Shown: piece after piece, positions 39,868 through 48,136 of the stretch | Layout: each line of letters opens with the position of its first letter | How positions within the stretch are numbered: the first letter of the stretch is position 1 | DNA from: a virus | IMG/VR virus record: IMGVR_UViG_3300032069_000010 | Location: 1-64,000 of that record | Direction: 5' to 3' (one strand) | DNA: 64,000 nucleotides | Position numbers and translations under genes: made by a program | Notes under the pieces: generated by a model | What the model was told of the DNA's origin: nothing | Seen by the model: only the letters and a program-made list of their open reading frames with translations | Databases searched by the model: none

Positions 39868-40905
39868 CTACGAAAACACGAGCCTCGAAAGTCCTGTTTT
39901 TATCTCCTGAATAATTCTCTCTGTGTCCGACTTCCTTAGGCAATCAACGGTTCCTTTACACCGGGTCTGTCTTCCAAAGCAAGACTCACAGCCAACCATC
40001 TCTGCCAGGTCGATCGAGTGATAATTTCTATGATGAGCCATCTTCTCTTTAGCCCTCGTATGTCCAAACATGGCAATAATCGGAGTCTTTGTGCAGTGGG
40101 CAATCCATAAAGCACCACTATCCATCGTTATGGCAACGTCAGCGCTGTCTATAAGCGCAGCAGCTTCATGGAAGGTCGTCTGTCCGGCAAGATTGCAAAT
40201 ACCTTTTACTTTAATGTCTTGCTTGAAATTGTGGATCATAACCACCGAACAAACCTTCGACAGTTCGTCGGCTATCCTTATTACCTTCTCTAAAGGAAAA
40301 CTATTAAACCACATCGCTCCAGATAGTTGCATAACAGCGACAGGCCTTCCATTTTCCCTACGCGTCTCAACGATCGTTTTTGCCCAGTTTTTTTCGACAT
40401 CACTGTACGGGAGCGAAAAGATTGGTTCCTTCGGAACAGGCCAACCGACAAAATCGCAGTTAATATCCAACCTGTGTTTATAGCTATAGGCATCCCCGGC
40501 GTGGTCCTTTTCAACGACGCCATCCAGATAATACCCGACGTCATAACGCTGGAACTGGACGCTATTTTTCCCGATCGTCTTCACCAAATCCCAATACTTA
40601 AAAAGGCTCAAAAACCCATCAGCGGTAGCAAGCACCACCTTGCTCTCCGGATAGGCTTCTTTCAACGAATTGATAAGGGGAGTTAAAACGAGAATGTCGC
40701 CGAGCGCGTAGGTTCTCCACAGACAAATGGTGGCATCTGGATTCCGCCGCATGAATTCATCAAGGCGCACCCCATCGGAAAGACTCGGCAGATGAATGGA
40801 TGCCACTGCCTCATCGTCAAAACAAAAACGTGGAAACACGGTTACCGGCTCCATGCTTGGGAACCGATAAAATACTTCTACTAACTTTGACGCATTGAAT
40901 CTCAT
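39868..40905 (-). CDS. Glycosyltransferase family 9-like protein
   Basis: 345 aa. N-terminal Rossmann region GDILVLTPLINSLKEAYPES followed by KVVLATADG; C-terminal donor-site region DSADVAITMDSGALWIAHCT then KTPIIAMFG, matching heptosyltransferase-type GT9. A cysteine cluster GCESCFGRQTRCKG is near the end, as in many GT9 proteins. GTGTGGAGGTAACG fixes the start at 40905. Probably glycosylates virion proteins or a host glycan; substrate unknown. Confidence 0.85.
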   Translation of the reverse strand: MRFNASKLVEVFYRFPSMEPVTVFPRFCFDDEAVASIHLPSLSDGVRLDEFMRRNPDATICLWRTYALGDILVLTPLINSLKEAYPESKVVLATADGFLSLFKYWDLVKTIGKNSVQFQRYDVGYYLDGVVEKDHAGDAYSYKHRLDINCDFVGWPVPKEPIFSLPYSDVEKNWAKTIVETRRENGRPVAVMQLSGAMWFNSFPLEKVIRIADELSKVCSVVMIHNFKQDIKVKGICNLAGQTTFHEAAALIDSADVAITMDSGALWIAHCTKTPIIAMFGHTRAKEKMAHHRNYHSIDLAEMVGCESCFGRQTRCKGTVDCLRKSDTERIIQEIKTGLSRLVFS

Positions 40906-40921
40906 CGTTACCTCCACACCC

Positions 40922-40991
40922 AAGATAAGGGAGCAGGGCGAGCTGCAATCAATTGCAACCCACAGCCCACCCTGCTCGGGGGGATTATCTT
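40922..40991 (-). terminator. Nested hairpin after the capsid gene
   Basis: Three nested inverted repeats centred on the same point: AAGATAA/TTATCTT (40922-40928 with 40985-40991), CAGGG-containing GAGCAGGG/CCCTGCTC (about 40931-40938 with 40972-40979), and TGCAAT/ATTGCA (40944-40957). It starts at the capsid stop codon. No U-tract follows, so it may act as an mRNA stabiliser or weak terminator that lowers expression of the glycosyltransferase genes. Confidence 0.55.
40944..40960. repeat. TGCAAT/ATTGCA palindrome downstream of the capsid gene
   Basis: TGCAATCAATTGCAACC, same motif as at 9546-9565 and in the 20-kb block; here it forms the tip of the nested hairpin after the capsid gene. Confidence 0.6.
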
Positions 40992-42081
40992 ACGATGAGA
41001 TCAATGTTACCGTTGCGAAACAGTCGCCGTTCACGCACTTCTTTGCAAACCGGCTCATCATGCCCCTTACAGGCTGCATCGTGTTTGGATCGATCAAGAG
41101 CGGAGTCGTATACAAGGGGATGTACGGAGCATAGACATACCCCGTATCAAGCCAGGAAGCGCCCTTGAAGCCGAGAAGCATCTTGTTTCCCTGGAACCAG
41201 GGGTGTTTATAGACAACGAACCGATTCTTCAGAACGCCGAACCTATGGATGCCGATATTGAAGACTGCATCATCCACCGTCTCTTCGAGCTTGAACCCTT
41301 CCAGCTTCTCAAGACGGGTGCAGACATCGGAATCAGCCACGATCCAGGTGGCGTTCCGATATCTCTTCTTGAAAATCATGTTGTTTCCATCCACGATGGC
41401 GTCATACAAGGTTGCCTTATAGACCTTCGGGTCGAGATTCGTCCAAGGAGCTTCAGCAGGAGCATTGATATTCCAGTTCACATTCCCCGCGGTGGCGTTC
41501 GTAACCATATCATCGATGAGGATCATGTCAACTTCTCTGATAATTTCATCTGAGAGGACGATCATCAGTTCATCCTCAGCATTCAGCCCATGGTAAGCCT
41601 TCAGGTCCTGCTGGGCTTCGATCGTCCATTTCGCCTTGAGCGCCTTTTCCTCGGCATCCACGGCTACAGACGAAATATCGAAATTGACTTCAGCAACCTC
41701 CCCCGTCTCAGGAGTTCTGTCTGCATAATTCTTCGCCGCGTTACCTTTCTGATCGAGCCTGTCACCTGCTGTGATTGACCCCTTTGCGGTTCCATATTTG
41801 AAATCAAGGAAGAATACCTTCCCGGTTGGTTGCGTCATCGGCTGGACAGAGCAGAGGGTCTGTGCAATCAGCTTGGGAAAGATTCTCCGGATCATGGGGA
41901 ATGCGAACGTTGTAAATGGCCCCACGTTAGTCATGAAAGATGTCTCACTCAACGCCCTCTGCATATTATCCAGAAGGACCTCACATTGAAGGCGCTTCTC
42001 TGTATCCAAACCTTCGGTCAGATAAGTCCATTTCTTTTGCCTCTCGGCATTCTCTTCAATCAAATATTTTCTTGGGTCCAT
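40990..42081 (-). CDS. Major capsid protein, T4 gp23-like
   Basis: 363 aa. FAFPMIRRIFPKLIAQTLCS followed by VQPMTQPTGKVFFLDFKYG is the conserved N-arm and E-loop region of gp23-type capsid proteins. The N-terminus contains TYLTE-GLDT (residues 19-27), which matches the LxE|G/A site cut by T4-type prohead proteases, so maturation probably removes 23 residues. AAAGGAGGAATTTCCAAT precedes the ATG. Confidence 0.9.
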   Translation of the reverse strand: MDPRKYLIEENAERQKKWTYLTEGLDTEKRLQCEVLLDNMQRALSETSFMTNVGPFTTFAFPMIRRIFPKLIAQTLCSVQPMTQPTGKVFFLDFKYGTAKGSITAGDRLDQKGNAAKNYADRTPETGEVAEVNFDISSVAVDAEEKALKAKWTIEAQQDLKAYHGLNAEDELMIVLSDEIIREVDMILIDDMVTNATAGNVNWNINAPAEAPWTNLDPKVYKATLYDAIVDGNNMIFKKRYRNATWIVADSDVCTRLEKLEGFKLEETVDDAVFNIGIHRFGVLKNRFVVYKHPWFQGNKMLLGFKGASWLDTGYVYAPYIPLYTTPLLIDPNTMQPVRGMMSRFAKKCVNGDCFATVTLISS

Positions 42082-42112
42082 ATTGGAAATTCCTCCTTTC
42101 TCAAAAGTTTTT

Positions 42113-42124
42113 ACGCTTATGCGT
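42113..42124. promoter_or_regulatory. ACGC-N4-GCGT palindrome upstream of the capsid gene
   Basis: ACGCTTATGCGT, identical to 5142-5153. It lies 32 nt upstream of the capsid ATG and just after the terminator at 42140-42184, so it is placed to control a capsid-gene promoter. Confidence 0.55.
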
Positions 42125-42139
42125 GGTTAAAAAGGGTAA

Positions 42140-42184
42140 AAAAGCCTGAGCAGTCCCCAACGTGAGGGACATTCCCAGGCTTTT
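42140..42184 (-). terminator. Rho-independent terminator between protease-scaffold and capsid genes
   Basis: AAAAGCCTG/CAGGCTTTT outer stem (42140-42148, 42176-42184) with an inner GTCCC/GGGAC stem, followed on the minus strand by a T-run (TTTTTTAC). It lies 39 nt after the protease-scaffold stop. Confidence 0.85.
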
Positions 42185-42222
42185 CTTCTTCGTCGTCTTG
42201 CCTGTTAAACCTGCGCTGTTAT

Positions 42223-42906
42223 TTAGGCGCTGGCACCCTTCTCAAGAATTCCAGCAAGAGCCCTCTGACGCTTCTGCTCAGAGGTCAAAACCTCTTCCTG
42301 CTTATCCTCGTTCAAGACCTTTCCTCTTCCCTTTTCCTGATCATCAGGCCTCCTCTGGTCGAGAAGCTTCTTGATATATGCCTCTTCTTCTACCACCTTC
42401 GTGTCGACTTCTTCAACGGTCTTGCAGGAACTGAGCCTTTCAACCAGAATCTTCTCGTGCTCTTTGCCGGCCGTGACCTCCTCGATTTTCTTCTTTACCT
42501 TCTCTTTCGTCTCAGCGGCCTTCTTCTCATACTCGATTTGCTCTTTAAGAACCTTATTCTCTCCCTTCAATGTCTCGATCTCGCTTTCCATAGCGGCAAC
42601 CTTCTCTTCGGAATCATCTTCGTCATCCTCACCTGCGCTCTCGGAGACGTAGGGCTTGATCAGCTTCCCAATTTCCGTAAATGTGCCAATCATGGCCTGA
42701 AAATCATCGGAGCTCTTAATCTCTTCGATGACTTCCTTTTTAATTTCCTCTTCCTTGGCTTCGACTTCTTTCAGGATTCGAGAATCAAACTCCTTCTGAA
42801 GGATCTCTTTGACTTCCTTTTCCTTCTGCTCCATAGCCTCTTTGGCAAGCTGTTCACAAAGTTCGGGATATGCCTTCTTCAACTCCTCAACGTTTTTAAT
42901 TTCCAT
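42223..42906 (-). CDS. Nested scaffold protein from an internal start
   Basis: Inside the protease-scaffold gene an ATG at 42906 (MEIKNVEELKKAYPELCEQL) is preceded by GAAAGGAGG with a 10-nt gap, as strong as any in the operon. It would make a separate 227-aa coiled-coil scaffold in the same frame, as in lambda Nu3 inside C. Linker sequence before it (KTKGGSSS) looks like a domain junction. Confidence 0.65.
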   Translation of the reverse strand: MEIKNVEELKKAYPELCEQLAKEAMEQKEKEVKEILQKEFDSRILKEVEAKEEEIKKEVIEEIKSSDDFQAMIGTFTEIGKLIKPYVSESAGEDDEDDSEEKVAAMESEIETLKGENKVLKEQIEYEKKAAETKEKVKKKIEEVTAGKEHEKILVERLSSCKTVEEVDTKVVEEEAYIKKLLDQRRPDDQEKGRGKVLNEDKQEEVLTSEQKRQRALAGILEKGASA

Positions 42907-43539
42907 ACTCGATGAACCTCCTTTCGTTTTTTGTGTTTCACAGACTTCCTGCTTGCAGCCATCACATGGACCGCATTCTAAAATGTTTACCACTTCCACC
43001 TGCTCAGTAACTTGAGTGACCACGGCATCCTTCGTCGACTGCCCAATCACAAAATCAAACGTCTTTAGCGTCAAATCCTCTTGAACAATGTCCGCCATCT
43101 TCCCTTGCCAATTGCCCTTTAGAACAGAACCAAAGGCTCTGCTCGAAAGTCCAATCTTGCCGCCAGCTCGAATAATCTCCTGCAAATTTTTTCCGCCAGG
43201 CTCGGTATTTAAAATGGTCGCCTCTCCAAAATAAACCTTTCTCCCATCAAGCACCCCTTTCTCAATTCCAGTCAGCATGGCAGCGGTATTCTTGATCGTT
43301 GATTTCCCGTCTCCTGGATGATCAGCTTCACCATAAACGCTATTCTCCGCCATCATAGGTTTCAGCTTCTCGATCTCGCGGTCAAGAATATACTCACGAT
43401 ACACACGCCCATTACCATTTATTTCGTCTGCAACGGTAAAAATTCCTTTCACCCGCATTCTTCCACCATTTTTTGCAGAAGCTTCTTCGAGAATGGTAAA
43501 GGCAACCGGCATCGTCTCGATCAATAATTCCTTCTCCAC
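42223..43539 (-). CDS. Prohead protease fused to scaffold, T4 gp21-like
   Basis: 438 aa. The protease domain (about 1-200) shows VADEINGNGRVYREYIL, GEADHPGDGKSTIKNTAAML (catalytic-type His) and IGLSSRAFGSVLKG (Ser), as in the gp21-type serine protease fold. A cysteine-rich linker (CGPCDGCKQEVC) leads to a coiled-coil scaffold (about 210-438). GGGAGGTGATTGGAA favours the GTG at 43539 over the TTG at 43545. Cleaves capsid and core proteins during head maturation. Confidence 0.85.
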   Translation of the reverse strand: MEKELLIETMPVAFTILEEASAKNGGRMRVKGIFTVADEINGNGRVYREYILDREIEKLKPMMAENSVYGEADHPGDGKSTIKNTAAMLTGIEKGVLDGRKVYFGEATILNTEPGGKNLQEIIRAGGKIGLSSRAFGSVLKGNWQGKMADIVQEDLTLKTFDFVIGQSTKDAVVTQVTEQVEVVNILECGPCDGCKQEVCETQKTKGGSSSMEIKNVEELKKAYPELCEQLAKEAMEQKEKEVKEILQKEFDSRILKEVEAKEEEIKKEVIEEIKSSDDFQAMIGTFTEIGKLIKPYVSESAGEDDEDDSEEKVAAMESEIETLKGENKVLKEQIEYEKKAAETKEKVKKKIEEVTAGKEHEKILVERLSSCKTVEEVDTKVVEEEAYIKKLLDQRRPDDQEKGRGKVLNEDKQEEVLTSEQKRQRALAGILEKGASA

Positions 43540-43557
43540 TTCCAATCACCTCCCTTC

Positions 43558-43887
43558 TTAATTGAGATCAGCACTAATCAGAATCTTTATGTAGCCCTGG
43601 TTCGGGAACGTCTCCTTCAATCCGCTATTAAACTCGACCTCAAATTCCCCGTAAAACTCTCCACATATATCAGTATCACCAGCCTGCCAAGAATAATAAA
43701 CATTACCATTGGTCAGTGCTCCCTCGATCGACGCACCACTGTTCACCTTCGCAACCGCGCTCCCAACCGGGAACATATTAAATCTCACGTTCGCACCAGT
43801 CAGATCAACAACAGAACCGTCTACATTTTTTAGCGTCGCCTGCAAATTCGGTAGCCTATCGCCACGCTTGACATAAAAATCAGCCAT
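43558..43887 (-). CDS. BppU N-terminal-like baseplate protein, 109 aa
   Basis: Starts MADFYVKRGDRLPNLQATLK, then NVDGSVVDLTGANVRFNMFP and CGEFYGEFEVEFNSGLKETF ending GYIKILISADL, the Ig-like fold pattern of BppU/baseplate upper proteins. Located beside the long fibre gene. Structural role in the tail tip inferred. Confidence 0.75.
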   Translation of the reverse strand: MADFYVKRGDRLPNLQATLKNVDGSVVDLTGANVRFNMFPVGSAVAKVNSGASIEGALTNGNVYYSWQAGDTDICGEFYGEFEVEFNSGLKETFPNQGYIKILISADLN

Positions 43888-43897
43888 CACCTACCTC

Positions 43898-46800
43898 CTA
43901 CGCAGCCTTTTTAATGTCCACCTTTACTTTCCCATCATTCATTAGCACCGCTCTGTTCATGCCAGTCATAAGCACCGCCACGAGTCTATGGCTAAATAAG
44001 TTCGTAGGATTCCATCCAACTCGACCAAATCCAAACATCTCTCCGGTTTCGATACCTATAGGAACGAACCAACCCTCTCCTCCCAGCACAGGAAGGCCAA
44101 ATAACTCCATACTTTCTATTCCAACTACGTGAATATATCCAACAATCTTGTTAACACCAAACGTTTCTCCAGAACTGATCCCAGCAGGAACAATCAACAA
44201 TTTTAAAGCAGGCTGCCCAAAAGCCTCTTGGCTGGCAATCCCCTGTGCATAAATAAAAACTTCTCCAACAAAAATCTGTGGGGCGCCAAAAATCTCACTG
44301 CTCGAAATTGCGGTTACGTGAATGATAAAAACAAACCTGGCACTTCCAAACGCTTCTTCAGACGATATGCCAACAGCTACTACGTAAACACACAATCTTG
44401 CATTACCGAAAGCTTCTACAGACGCAATCCCTGTTGGTAGAATCGTCACGGCACCAGTTTGGACAGCCGCATTTCCGAACACCTCGGCGCTCCCTATACC
44501 AGACGGCTGGATAAACTGCTCAGCACCACCTATTTGGATCGTCGGATTCCCAAACGCTTCTTGGGAACCGATTTCAGGGACAACAACCTGAAGATTTAGC
44601 TTCGCTGACCCAAACGCTTCCTGCGTCCCGATACCAGACGCCACAATGAACATCTGGATCATTAATGTCCCAAATACTTCACTTGACCCAATCGCAGAGG
44701 GCAAGATCGACACTGCACCCGGTTGAATATTGGCAGAGCCAAATATTTCCCCAGAAACTATCGCAGACGGAAGAATCGTAACCGCACCACCCTCGATGGT
44801 AGGATTACCGAATGCCTCAGTAGTGGCTATCCCTGTAACCAAAACAAAAAGTGTTAGCTTTGCAGAGCCAAATGCTTCTGCCGAATCGATAGCAACCGGG
44901 AAAATCGTCAAGTTAACTTTGGCTGTTCCAAAAACTTCTAATGAACTAATTTCTACGGGCAGGATATTTAAGGCAAGCTTCGCGGTGCCAAAGCCTTCCT
45001 CAGAAGAAATACTGGAAGGATAAACACTAACAGCGCCGAGCTGGATCACTGCACTACCAAATACCTCAGTGCTATCAACACCAATCGGGATTATCTTCAG
45101 GTTGACCTTTGCAGACCCAAACGCCTCACCACTTGTAATGCTGACAGGGATAACCGTCACCGCACCAGGCAAAACAACGACCGTTCCAAACACTTCGACG
45201 CCCGCTATCCCGGACGGCACAATCTTCAAATTCAACTGATGCGTTCCAAATGCTTCAGCGGTCGCTACGCCTGACGGTTGAATAAATTGAGCAACCCCAC
45301 CCAAATAAACATTCGCATTCCCAAAGGCTTCCTGGGAACTGATTCCAGAAGCAACAATCTGAAGATTTAACTTCGGAGACCCAAAACTCTCCCCACTTCC
45401 AATACCAGACCCAATAATAAACATCTGAATTTTGGAAGCGCCAAATGCTTCACCCGAACCTACCCCAGAAGGTAGTATTATCACGGTGCCAGGCAAAACC
45501 GAAACTGAACCAAGCTGCTCAGCACTAACGATACCCGTTGGTAAAACATTAACAGATCCAGGCAAAACCGAAGCTGTGCCGAAAAGCTCTCCAGTTGAAA
45601 TACCCGAAGGGAAAAGAATTAAATTCAGTTTCGCAGAACCAAATGTCTCAACAGAACCTATCCCGGAAGGAAGAATCGATACCGAACCAGGCTGGACTGT
45701 GGCAGCGCCAAAAACCTCTGCGCTTCCAACACTGGTTGGCAACAATGTTACTGAACCTGGCTGGATCGTCGCTGAACCAAAAACCTCTGATGTAGAGATA
45801 CCAGAAGGAACAACCTTTAAAATCAGCTTTGCAGACCCGAATGATTCGGCAGACGCAATGCCAGAAGGATAAATCGTCAAAGCACCCGCTTGAATCGTGG
45901 CGGCGCCGAAAGCCTCAGTAGAACTAATCCCTGAAGGAATTATTGTAGCGCCACTAAGCTGGACTGTAGGATTGCCGAACGCCTCGGCGCTTGTTATTCC
46001 TGATGGATATATAAAAGAGGAGTAATATTCTTGCGTTGGTGGAGTAAAACCAGAAGTCCATCTTGCTATTCCTTTGGAAAATCTGAATTCATCTATCCAA
46101 CCATTAAGGGGATTAGAAGCGTATTCCCCTGTCCTTCCAACAGAGAACTTATAATTAGAACTGATTAAGGTGTAGCCACCAACACCCATCAAACCACGTT
46201 GAACTCCATCTATAAATATTTTAAGATTTGTTCCATCTCTCACACAGGCGATGTGGTGCCACAAGCTATCGGTAATTGCAACGTCTGATGCAAGTTCATA
46301 ATAACCGGATTCTGTATTTAGTGCCCAAAAATTGAATTTATTATCAGCAGAAAAGAACAACCAGAAAGGTGCGCTATCTGGGTACGAACTCCCGCTCTGT
46401 CCAGTTACATACTGTACCGTTCCGAATGCTCCACGCTTTATCCAAAAATCTACAGTAAAATCTCCGGATAGCACATCAAAATCATCAGAGTCCGGAGTAT
46501 CAATCCAGTCCCCCGTCCCATCAAATAATGCGCTTGCTCCACCAAACTCAGATTGTGCTGTATCGATTTGGGCATTACCATAGGGTGTCCATGTATGTGA
46601 GCCGCCTATCCCATCGTCAATAAAATTCGTTGAGCCATCGGCTCCATTCAAATGAAGAAGAGATTTAGTTAAGATATCGTTGCCGCCAGGACCTAAACCG
46701 CCGCCCTGAATTGTAAGGCCACCAAATGCCTCAGCGCTTGCTATCCCTGATGGAAGTAGATAAATGCCTGCTGTCCAGGTAGGGGTATCGATCTTCTCGG

Positions 46801-47356
46801 CAATCCCTTCATTGTGAACCCAATAGACATCCGCAGCATTGTTACCACCCGAAACTTCCGCATACCACTCAATTTCAAGAAATAGATACTCGTTGCTTAA
46901 TATAATTTCAGAAGCGCTATTCCATGTAATTGTCCCTGTCTGATACTGATTGGCTGCAGTGAAGCCAATTTGTGTTGATGACCGCCACCCAGGAGTTAGC
47001 TGCGTCGCACCTGAGCCATCCGCATTTGTGCTTTTCCACAATCTAAATTTGATATATCCTTTTTGAGCATAGTAATTGTCGCATTTAACTTTAAACGCAA
47101 GCACCCAGTTTCCGGCGCTAAACTTCCCCTGGAGTGCATTAATTGACCGATACCCCAATGCTCCAAAAGCGGTTGGCTCAGTAACAAAAGTAGCGTAAGC
47201 TTGTTGTGTATCAGGCTTGTAAGGTGAGGCGAGATAAGTTTTTTTGTCAACAGTCCAACCCTGAGCTTCATCTAAGCTGGCGGGAGCGGATTCGGCCAAC
47301 TGTTCATACGTTAAAGCATATCCAGATATGTCTGTGTCTGATAAATAATAAATCAT
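43898..47356 (-). CDS. Long tail fibre: LamG-like domain plus about 32 SAEAFG repeats
   Basis: 1152 aa. Residues ~1-200 beta-rich; ~230-440 a LamG/concanavalin-like domain (FGGASALFDGTGDWIDTPDS, SLWHHIACVRDGTNLKIFID, WIDEFRFSKGIARW); then about 32 copies of a repeat with core GISSxEAFG, in two unit lengths of 20 and 23 residues (the longer adds PGAVTIL-type sequence). A final ~60-residue end follows. The ATG overlaps the previous stop. Likely a beta-solenoid shaft carrying a sugar-binding head. Confidence 0.8.
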   Translation of the reverse strand: MIYYLSDTDISGYALTYEQLAESAPASLDEAQGWTVDKKTYLASPYKPDTQQAYATFVTEPTAFGALGYRSINALQGKFSAGNWVLAFKVKCDNYYAQKGYIKFRLWKSTNADGSGATQLTPGWRSSTQIGFTAANQYQTGTITWNSASEIILSNEYLFLEIEWYAEVSGGNNAADVYWVHNEGIAEKIDTPTWTAGIYLLPSGIASAEAFGGLTIQGGGLGPGGNDILTKSLLHLNGADGSTNFIDDGIGGSHTWTPYGNAQIDTAQSEFGGASALFDGTGDWIDTPDSDDFDVLSGDFTVDFWIKRGAFGTVQYVTGQSGSSYPDSAPFWLFFSADNKFNFWALNTESGYYELASDVAITDSLWHHIACVRDGTNLKIFIDGVQRGLMGVGGYTLISSNYKFSVGRTGEYASNPLNGWIDEFRFSKGIARWTSGFTPPTQEYYSSFIYPSGITSAEAFGNPTVQLSGATIIPSGISSTEAFGAATIQAGALTIYPSGIASAESFGSAKLILKVVPSGISTSEVFGSATIQPGSVTLLPTSVGSAEVFGAATVQPGSVSILPSGIGSVETFGSAKLNLILFPSGISTGELFGTASVLPGSVNVLPTGIVSAEQLGSVSVLPGTVIILPSGVGSGEAFGASKIQMFIIGSGIGSGESFGSPKLNLQIVASGISSQEAFGNANVYLGGVAQFIQPSGVATAEAFGTHQLNLKIVPSGIAGVEVFGTVVVLPGAVTVIPVSITSGEAFGSAKVNLKIIPIGVDSTEVFGSAVIQLGAVSVYPSSISSEEGFGTAKLALNILPVEISSLEVFGTAKVNLTIFPVAIDSAEAFGSAKLTLFVLVTGIATTEAFGNPTIEGGAVTILPSAIVSGEIFGSANIQPGAVSILPSAIGSSEVFGTLMIQMFIVASGIGTQEAFGSAKLNLQVVVPEIGSQEAFGNPTIQIGGAEQFIQPSGIGSAEVFGNAAVQTGAVTILPTGIASVEAFGNARLCVYVVAVGISSEEAFGSARFVFIIHVTAISSSEIFGAPQIFVGEVFIYAQGIASQEAFGQPALKLLIVPAGISSGETFGVNKIVGYIHVVGIESMELFGLPVLGGEGWFVPIGIETGEMFGFGRVGWNPTNLFSHRLVAVLMTGMNRAVLMNDGKVKVDIKKAA
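44060..46010 (-). repeat. DNA encoding the 20/23-residue fibre repeats
   Basis: About 30 consecutive units of 60 or 69 nt, each coding a variant of GISSxEAFG; adjacent units diverge at the third codon positions but keep the protein core. Shorter runs occur at 23340-23680 (five units) and 21330-21430 (two units). Confidence 0.75.
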
Positions 47357-47658
47357 TATGGAACGATGTTTTCCCCAATTTTTTGGTATTCATTAAGGTT
47401 AAAAATACCATGTGCTCCCTTATTCAACCAAGTTTTCAATTGATTATAACCCTCAATAAGCTGTGCGGAAGACTCAGGCGTTCCAAATCCTCTCTGAGCA
47501 ACAAACTCTGAGCCGCCAACTAATTGAAATACTATTCTTATCTGATCCCCTTGATTGGGCGTGTCGTCCCCTACCATGTAAAACCTCACGACATTATCAA
47601 GGTTAATTAAATTCGAGTAACTATATGACGGATCATTAACTCTCGCTTTAACCCACAT
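47356..47658 (-). CDS. Hypothetical tail protein, 100 aa
   Basis: Starts MWVKARVNDPSYSYSNLINL, followed by VGDDTPNQGDQIRIVFQLVG: beta-rich. AAAGGAGGTGATTGGA fixes the start at 47658. Overlaps the fibre start. Function unknown. Confidence 0.7.
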   Translation of the reverse strand: MWVKARVNDPSYSYSNLINLDNVVRFYMVGDDTPNQGDQIRIVFQLVGGSEFVAQRGFGTPESSAQLIEGYNQLKTWLNKGAHGIFNLNEYQKIGENIVP

Positions 47659-47694
47659 TCCAATCACCTCCTTTAGATTCAATCTATTTTCAAC

Positions 47695-47931
47695 TCAAAT
47701 CAATCCCTCTTTACGCCATTGGACCACATAGCCACAAATCTCCGGTAGATCACATGCTTGGTGCAGTTGCATTGGGATGTCACATTCTGGGCGACCAAAT
47801 TCTGCTCTCTTACCATAAATCAAACAGGTCTTCATGTCTTCAGCCAAGTGCTCACATTTATCTTGTGGGTTATTCCCTTTCCAATCCCAACAACACATTC
47901 CACACATAGTACAAAAACTTTCTCTTTCCAT
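47695..47931 (-). CDS. Cysteine-cluster protein (YkgJ/CxxCxxCC-like), 78 aa
   Basis: MERESFCTMCGMCCWDWKGN contains CxxCxxCC, and later KCEHLAEDMKTCLIYGKRAE and GRPECDIPM supply more cysteines, the pattern of YkgJ-type zinc or iron-sulfur proteins. GAAGGGTAGCGTA precedes the ATG. An unusual gene to find among tail genes; role unknown. Confidence 0.7.
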   Translation of the reverse strand: MERESFCTMCGMCCWDWKGNNPQDKCEHLAEDMKTCLIYGKRAEFGRPECDIPMQLHQACDLPEICGYVVQWRKEGLI

Positions 47932-47989
47932 TACGCTACCCTTCTAAATTCCCATAATGCCCGAAATGACACGTGTAAGTTGGACAAAT

Positions 47990-48136
47990 TTAGAGCGGAA
48001 CATCGGACACTCCTATCCCTTGCAGGTCCTTGTGTCCGGTGTTCCAAAACTCCAAATTCTCGGGACGGTTGCTATCACGCTTACCGTTCTTGTGATAGAC
48101 ACGCTCATGTGACTTTGAACTTCTGTTGTTCTTATA
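47990..48136 (-). pseudogene. HNH endonuclease remnant
   Basis: A start-less frame reads SHERVYHKNGKRDSNRPENL followed by EFWNTGHKDLQG: the second half of an AP2/HNH homing nuclease (VHHKNGxxxNxRPENLEFW). The N-terminal zinc and first histidine region is missing and the frame ends soon after. It directly follows the stop of the gene at 48132, so it looks like the eroded remains of a homing gene. Confidence 0.7.

Noticed and set aside
44730-45872. Plus-strand open frames inside the long fibre gene
   Set aside because: They arise from the opposite strand of the repeat units; their repeats simply mirror GISSxEAFG codons and lack starts with ribosome sites.
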